NCBI GenBank assembly: GCA_031256115.1
Contig: JAIRRF010000044.1
Coordinates: 1 to 6,248, forward strand
Source of the DNA: Treponema sp.
GTDB taxonomy: Bacteria > Spirochaetota > Spirochaetia > Treponematales > Breznakiellaceae
Reading direction: 5' to 3'
Length of the DNA: 6,248 bases
Positions within the stretch are counted from its first letter, which is position 1, and each line of letters begins with the position of its first letter. A program made the position numbers and the translations under genes. This document shows, one piece after another, positions 5,385 to 6,248 of this stretch. Under the pieces are notes generated by a model that was given only the letters and a program-made list of their open reading frames with translations, ran no database searches and had not been told where the DNA came from.

Positions 5385-5963
5385 TTAGGCTCTGCTTGAT
5401 ATGGGGGGAATGGTTCTTTTAAAATACAGGGCCAAGGCTGCGGCAGTAAGTGAATGTACATAAGGAGAATCTCCCAGATTTCTGAATACCTCATCTTCGG
5501 GAACAAATTCTGCATCGACAAATTCGTCCTCGTCCAGATTTTGCCCCGCCAGGGGGATTAGATTCTCCGCCAGAAAAAAATGAACCGTATTTGACATAAT
5601 AGCCGGGTTTGGCCGCAAGGATCCCAGCCTGATAAGGTTTTCTGCCCTGTAGGCCGTCTCCTCTTCCAGTTCCCGTGCTGCTCCCGTTTCAGGGTTTTCT
5701 CCCTTTTCAAGAATACCGCCCGGGAATTCCAGGCTCATTTCCCTGGATCCATGCCGCCATTGGCGGACCATCAGGAATTTCTTCCCTTCGGAGTTTTCAG
5801 TAACCGGTACTACATTGACCCAGTCGGGACAGTCAATCACCGTAAAAATACGGGTTTTTCCTTCCGGTGAACGGCATTCCGTATCCCTGACCGACAACAG
5901 CCCGGACCGGAAACATTCTCTCCGGCTTTCTTCTGTCCAAATTAAGTGATTTGCTTCCATCAT
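5385..5963 (-). CDS. NUDIX hydrolase, ADP-ribose pyrophosphatase-like
   Basis: A 192-residue NUDIX-fold protein, likely splitting a nucleoside diphosphate linked to another group, with ADP-ribose the best guess. The Nudix box runs from Gly83 to Tyr105: GILEKGENPETGAARELEEETAY, with Glu89, Arg97, Glu98, Glu101 and Glu102 as the metal-binding and catalytic set. The usual glycine near the end of the box is Ala104. VNVVPVTENSEGKKFLMVRQWRHGSREMSLEFPGG (49-83) is the strand pair and lead-in typical of ADP-ribose-type members; RPNPAIMSNTVHFFLAENL (117-135) follows. ATG 5963 is the start, immediately followed by a second ATG; no clear Shine-Dalgarno site precedes either. It is the first minus-strand gene of the cluster and ends two bases before an AGGAG motif serving rsmG. 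The substrate cannot be assigned from the motif alone. Confidence 0.9.
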   Translation of the reverse strand: MMEANHLIWTEESRRECFRSGLLSVRDTECRSPEGKTRIFTVIDCPDWVNVVPVTENSEGKKFLMVRQWRHGSREMSLEFPGGILEKGENPETGAARELEEETAYRAENLIRLGSLRPNPAIMSNTVHFFLAENLIPLAGQNLDEDEFVDAEFVPEDEVFRNLGDSPYVHSLTAAALALYFKRTIPPISSRA

Positions 5964-6001
5964 ATATTATGAATTTAATAACAGAAAGTAAAAGCAATCA
6001 A

Positions 6002-6125
6002 GGCATGGATGCCAGATGGCCGCCATGGTATACGCAACCGAACCCGAAGGGTGAAGGTTCCCCTCTTGATGGCGGCCCAGAGAAGATAACCAGTTTGTGT
6101 AACAAACTGGATTGGCATGGATGCC
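6002..6125 (+). repeat. Direct repeat of a 12-base near-palindrome, GGCATGGATGCC (two copies)
   Basis: Identical copies lie at 6002-6013 and 6114-6125, their starts 112 bases apart. Each is itself an inverted repeat, GGCAT and ATGCC around GG, and each is followed by A. They bracket the nested hairpin and the CCAGTTTG hairpin, so they could bound a repeat unit or be paired protein-binding sites. Confidence 0.6.
6090..6110. repeat. Perfect 8-bp inverted repeat with 5-base loop
   Basis: CCAGTTTG and CAAACTGG pair perfectly around TGTAA. It has the same style, a perfect stem and 5-base loop, as the rsmG-leader hairpin, but a different sequence. No T-run follows on either strand. Confidence 0.65.
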
Positions 6126-6248
6126 ACACCCGTGATGTCTCACGTAAAAATCTTACCGAAGGACAGCTAGAATCTCATGTTAAATTCTTACCATGAGCAG
6201 AAACCGGCGGAGCCGGATCTTGGCGGTCAACGCCGCCAGGAGAATGGT

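Larger units (their letters stand above)
6002..6238. other. Hairpin-dense region without a convincing gene (possible structured RNA or mobile-element edge)
   Basis: This stretch holds many short perfect inverted repeats. GGCAT-GG-ATGCC occurs twice (6002-6013, 6114-6125). GGCCGCCAT (6018-6026) pairs with ATGGCGGCC (6069-6077), enclosing AACC/GGTT and ACCC/GGGT nested around GAA. CCAGTTTG/CAAACTGG lies at 6090-6110, CGTGA/TCACG at 6131-6144, CTCATG/CATGAG at 6174-6197, CCGGC/GCCGG at 6204-6216 and TGGCGG/CCGCCA at 6221-6238. A plus-strand frame, 5969-6196 (75 aa) or from ATG 6005, is open but resembles no family I know and has no good ribosome site. Its stop overlaps ATG 6193 of a frame open to the window edge (ATGA overlap). 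I see no group II intron domain V, tRNA or known riboswitch. Confidence 0.5.

Noticed and set aside
5964..6040. Promoter or purine/PRPP riboswitch in front of the NUDIX gene
   Set aside because: A TTGATT/TATTAA pair on the minus strand has only a 15-base spacer, and no conserved purine, PRPP or guanidine aptamer motif is recognisable.
6002..6125. CRISPR array
   Set aside because: Only two 12-base copies with a 100-base gap and strong internal structure; no regular spacer pattern and no cas genes.

Overview
The window carries part of a bacterial de novo purine biosynthesis locus. Seven protein genes can be supported. Six lie on the minus strand: a NUDIX hydrolase, rsmG, purE, purF, an XRE-type HTH regulator, then purM and purN. 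The seventh, the 3' end of aspS, enters from the left on the plus strand and converges on purN. Moderate GC content, frequent GTG/TTG starts, weak Shine-Dalgarno sites, an archaeal-type AspRS and the -FNSVYGLV- type RsmG N-terminus would fit a spirochaete (possibly a Treponema relative). That assignment is an impression from the sequence, not a demonstrated identity.

Layout, left to right. 1-303: aspS C-terminus (+). 300-950: purN (-). 943-2052: purM (-). 2133-2471: small HTH regulator (-). 2472-2677: a spacer holding an unannotated 45-codon ORF, several short hairpins and a run of roughly helically phased A-tracts upstream of a possible promoter for the regulator. 2678-4144: purF (-). 4152-4628: purE (-). 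4647-5279: rsmG (-), whose homologous frame runs upstream to 5384 without an ATG, GTG or TTG. 5385-5963: NUDIX hydrolase (-). 5964-6248: no convincing gene, but unusually dense in inverted repeats.

How the genes work together. PurF (step 1, PRPP to phosphoribosylamine), PurN (GAR to FGAR), PurM (FGAM to AIR) and PurE (class I, N5-CAIR to CAIR) are four steps of one pathway. purD, purL, purK, purC, purB and purH are not here. The close packing of NUDIX-rsmG-purE-purF and the purM/purN overlap suggest two transcription units, or one interrupted by the HTH gene and its spacer. The regulator is a candidate local controller or a later insertion.

The most interesting points are the rsmG 5' region (a perfect 11-bp hairpin, a strong AGGAG motif and no canonical start), the HTH/small-ORF/bent-DNA cassette between purF and purM, and the hairpin-rich right end. 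I found no complete new defence or mobile system, no CRISPR array and no tRNA or rRNA gene.
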